Source: an uncultured Bradyrhizobium sp.
GTDB lineage: Bacteria; Pseudomonadota; Alphaproteobacteria; Rhizobiales; Xanthobacteraceae
Length of the DNA: 64,000 nt
Direction of reading: 5' to 3'
Assembly: GCF_936943645.1 (NCBI RefSeq)
Contig: NZ_CAKZJO010000087.1
Location: 62,001 to 126,000 of the forward strand
The notes under the pieces: generated by a model
Databases searched by the model: none
What the model was told of the DNA's origin: nothing
What the model saw: only the letters and a program-made list of their open reading frames with translations
Program-made: the position numbers and the translations under genes
In this document: piece by piece, positions 62,459-64,000 of the stretch
Numbering within the stretch: the first letter of the stretch is position 1
Layout: each line of letters begins with the position of its first letter

Positions 62459-64000
62459 TCAGGCGCGCAATTGCGCCGTCAGCTCGCGGGCCATGCGCAG
62501 GTCGGCGAAATCGGCCCCCTCGGCGAATGATCCGGGGATAGTCTCGAGAACCGACTTGGCGTCCGCACGCCGGCCGGCTCCGATCATCAACCGCGCGAGG
62601 CTGGTCGCGCAACGCAGCTCCCAGAAGCGCGCGCCCTGCTGGGCGGCTATGCCCATCGCCTCGCGAAAGCGCGCCTCGGCATCTCCCGCATGCCGCGCGC
62701 TTCTGAGCATCAATTCTGCCTTGATGCGGATCAGCTCCGGCAGATACCACCGCTCCTGCCGGTCGTCGCAACGGGCCAGGACGTCCTCGATCACGTCGAG
62801 GCCGCGGTCGACCTGTCCGGCTTCCAGCAAGCAACTGGCGAGCTCGGCGAGCAAAGGCAGAAAGCGCGGCAGGAAGCGCGCATCGCCGGCACGATTGAGC
62901 TCTTCGCGCAGCAGTGGCAGGCCCGTGGCGATGTCGCCGCGCCTCGCCATGACCGCGGCGTTGAAGGCCCGTGCCCACAGGCCCCACGGCCGGATCGCGT
63001 GGCGCTCGGTGTGCTCGAGCAGCTCGGCGCCGTGACGCTCGGCGGCATCGAAGTCGCCGGACCAGAACGCGATCGGGCAGGCGGCCTGCCCCAGCACGCT
63101 GCAGAAGGTCAGCGCGTGGCCGTTGGCACGGCCTTCCTCGATGTTGTCAGCGGCCAGCGCCTGGGCCTGGTCGGCGAGGCCCTGAAGCCAGAGGATGCGG
63201 GCCCGGAAATATTGCGTCGATATCCTGAGGTCGAGCGGGAATATTTTCGGCTTCGTGACCAGCACATGCAGCGAAGCGTTCACCCGATCAATATGCTGCC
63301 GCGCCTCGTTCTGGTCGCCCAGATAGTGCAGCGCGACCGCCATCAGGCGGTCACCCAGCATGAGATCGGTGTCGTCGGATGAATTCGCTGCGGCGTTGGC
63401 AAAGCGGTCGGCGAGTGCACGGGCCTTGCCGAACTGACCGTTGTTGAACTGGTCGATGCACAGGCCCCAGAGCGCGCGCAGCCGGAAATCCTTGTCGTCG
63501 AGGCTCTCGGCCAGTTCGAGGGTCGTCTCGAGGATCGGGCGTGCCTCGCGCGCGCGGCCCTCGCCATACATCAGCGACCAGCCGAGCGCCGCCAGCAGCT
63601 GCATGCGGATGCGGTCGTTGCCGCCGTCGTCGCCGAGCGCCGCCAGTGCCGTCCGGCAGCGCTCTCGGCATTCGGCGAACAGCGACAGACGGACCCACAG
63701 GGGCACCGCGGTCGCCGTCAGCGCGATGCCGAGCCCTGCATCGCCGCCCGCCGCGAAAGACCAGTCCAGCGCTGCGCGCACATTGTCCAGCTCGCCGCCA
63801 TAGGTGTTCAGCCATTCCGGCAGCGGCGTCGAAATGTCGGTCCCCGCGCGCGCGAAGAAGTCGCGAAAATGCTCCGCATGGCGCCGCGCGAACTGCCTGC
63901 TTTCGCCGAGCTCGTTCAGCTTGCCGAGCGCGTAGGTGCGCGTGGTGTCGAGCAGGCGATAGCGCAGCGCGCGCGAACCGGAAGGCGAGATCAGCGATTT
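62459..64000 (-). CDS. Winged-helix/NTPase/TPR giant regulator, paralogue 3 (5'-partial)
   Basis: The frame is open from the right edge, so the gene continues beyond 64000. A GTG at 63781 is internal, since SPSGSRALRYRLLDTTRTYA lies before it in the same frame. The visible 513 residues are the C-terminal repeat half. Similarity to paralogue 2 is clear (KSLI...LRYRLLDTTR, FRDF, and N-x-x-A-A-L-x-W-S-F). The winged helix and NTPase domain would lie outside the window. Convergent with msrA. Confidence 0.85.
   Translation of the reverse strand, partial: KSLISPSGSRALRYRLLDTTRTYALGKLNELGESRQFARRHAEHFRDFFARAGTDISTPLPEWLNTYGGELDNVRAALDWSFAAGGDAGLGIALTATAVPLWVRLSLFAECRERCRTALAALGDDGGNDRIRMQLLAALGWSLMYGEGRAREARPILETTLELAESLDDKDFRLRALWGLCIDQFNNGQFGKARALADRFANAAANSSDDTDLMLGDRLMAVALHYLGDQNEARQHIDRVNASLHVLVTKPKIFPLDLRISTQYFRARILWLQGLADQAQALAADNIEEGRANGHALTFCSVLGQAACPIAFWSGDFDAAERHGAELLEHTERHAIRPWGLWARAFNAAVMARRGDIATGLPLLREELNRAGDARFLPRFLPLLAELASCLLEAGQVDRGLDVIEDVLARCDDRQERWYLPELIRIKAELMLRSARHAGDAEARFREAMGIAAQQGARFWELRCATSLARLMIGAGRRADAKSVLETIPGSFAEGADFADLRMARELTAQLRA

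Noticed and set aside
63781..63783. GTG at 63781 as the start of the third large regulator
   Set aside because: The same frame is open to the window edge and the residues before it align with regulator 2, so the GTG encodes an internal valine.

Overview
The window looks like chromosome from a Bradyrhizobium-type alphaproteobacterium. It has high GC, strong third-position bias that keeps many antisense frames open, FixK2/FNR-type sites of the form TTG(A/C)-N6-(T/G)CAA, an EcfG-type stress promoter, and dispersed palindromes of a kind familiar from Bradyrhizobium intergenic DNA. I saw no tRNA, rRNA, CRISPR array or insertion sequence.

Region 1 (1-32580) is one reading frame on the plus strand, open at the left edge, so the gene starts outside the window. 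It encodes at least 10,859 residues of a type I secreted RTX/cadherin-like giant protein. In order it carries a FrpC-type self-processing module with an Asp-Pro bond, RTX/HCBP repeats, an L-type-lectin-like domain, more RTX repeats, a DUF642-like jelly roll, more RTX repeats, cadherin-like tandem domains, serralysin-type RTX repeats, more cadherin-like domains, an 11-copy dystroglycan-like array, and a second FrpC-like module whose Asp is replaced by Ala. A hairpin terminator follows.

Region 2 (32.6-46 kb) looks like a low-oxygen island. FixK/FNR-like sites precede ftsH, a DUF6894-like gene, an MgtA-type P-ATPase, and a divergent pair: a c-type cytochrome and a polytopic oxidase-like membrane protein. 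The membrane-protein gene continues into a tandem DUF2249 gene and a DUF59/SufT-like gene. Then come ubiD-ubiX, divergent from ubiT-ubiU-ubiV, the oxygen-independent ubiquinone hydroxylation factors. The four Fe-S cysteines expected in each of UbiU and UbiV are present. Together this suggests respiratory-chain and quinone remodelling when oxygen falls.

Region 3 (45.5-49.3 kb) holds a ferritin-like DUF892 gene and a small divergent gene that share a symmetric EcfG-like promoter, and a cytoplasmic BisC/DMSO-reductase-family molybdoenzyme.

Region 4 (49.4-64 kb) holds an AraC regulator and three paralogous giant regulators (winged helix, NTPase, TPR-like repeats), the third cut by the right edge. 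Among them lie a sensorless HWE/HisKA_2 kinase, a VOC protein, a Tat-type epoxide hydrolase, an enoyl-CoA hydratase, an OsmC protein and MsrA. This looks like a stress, detoxification and sulfoxide-repair neighbourhood.
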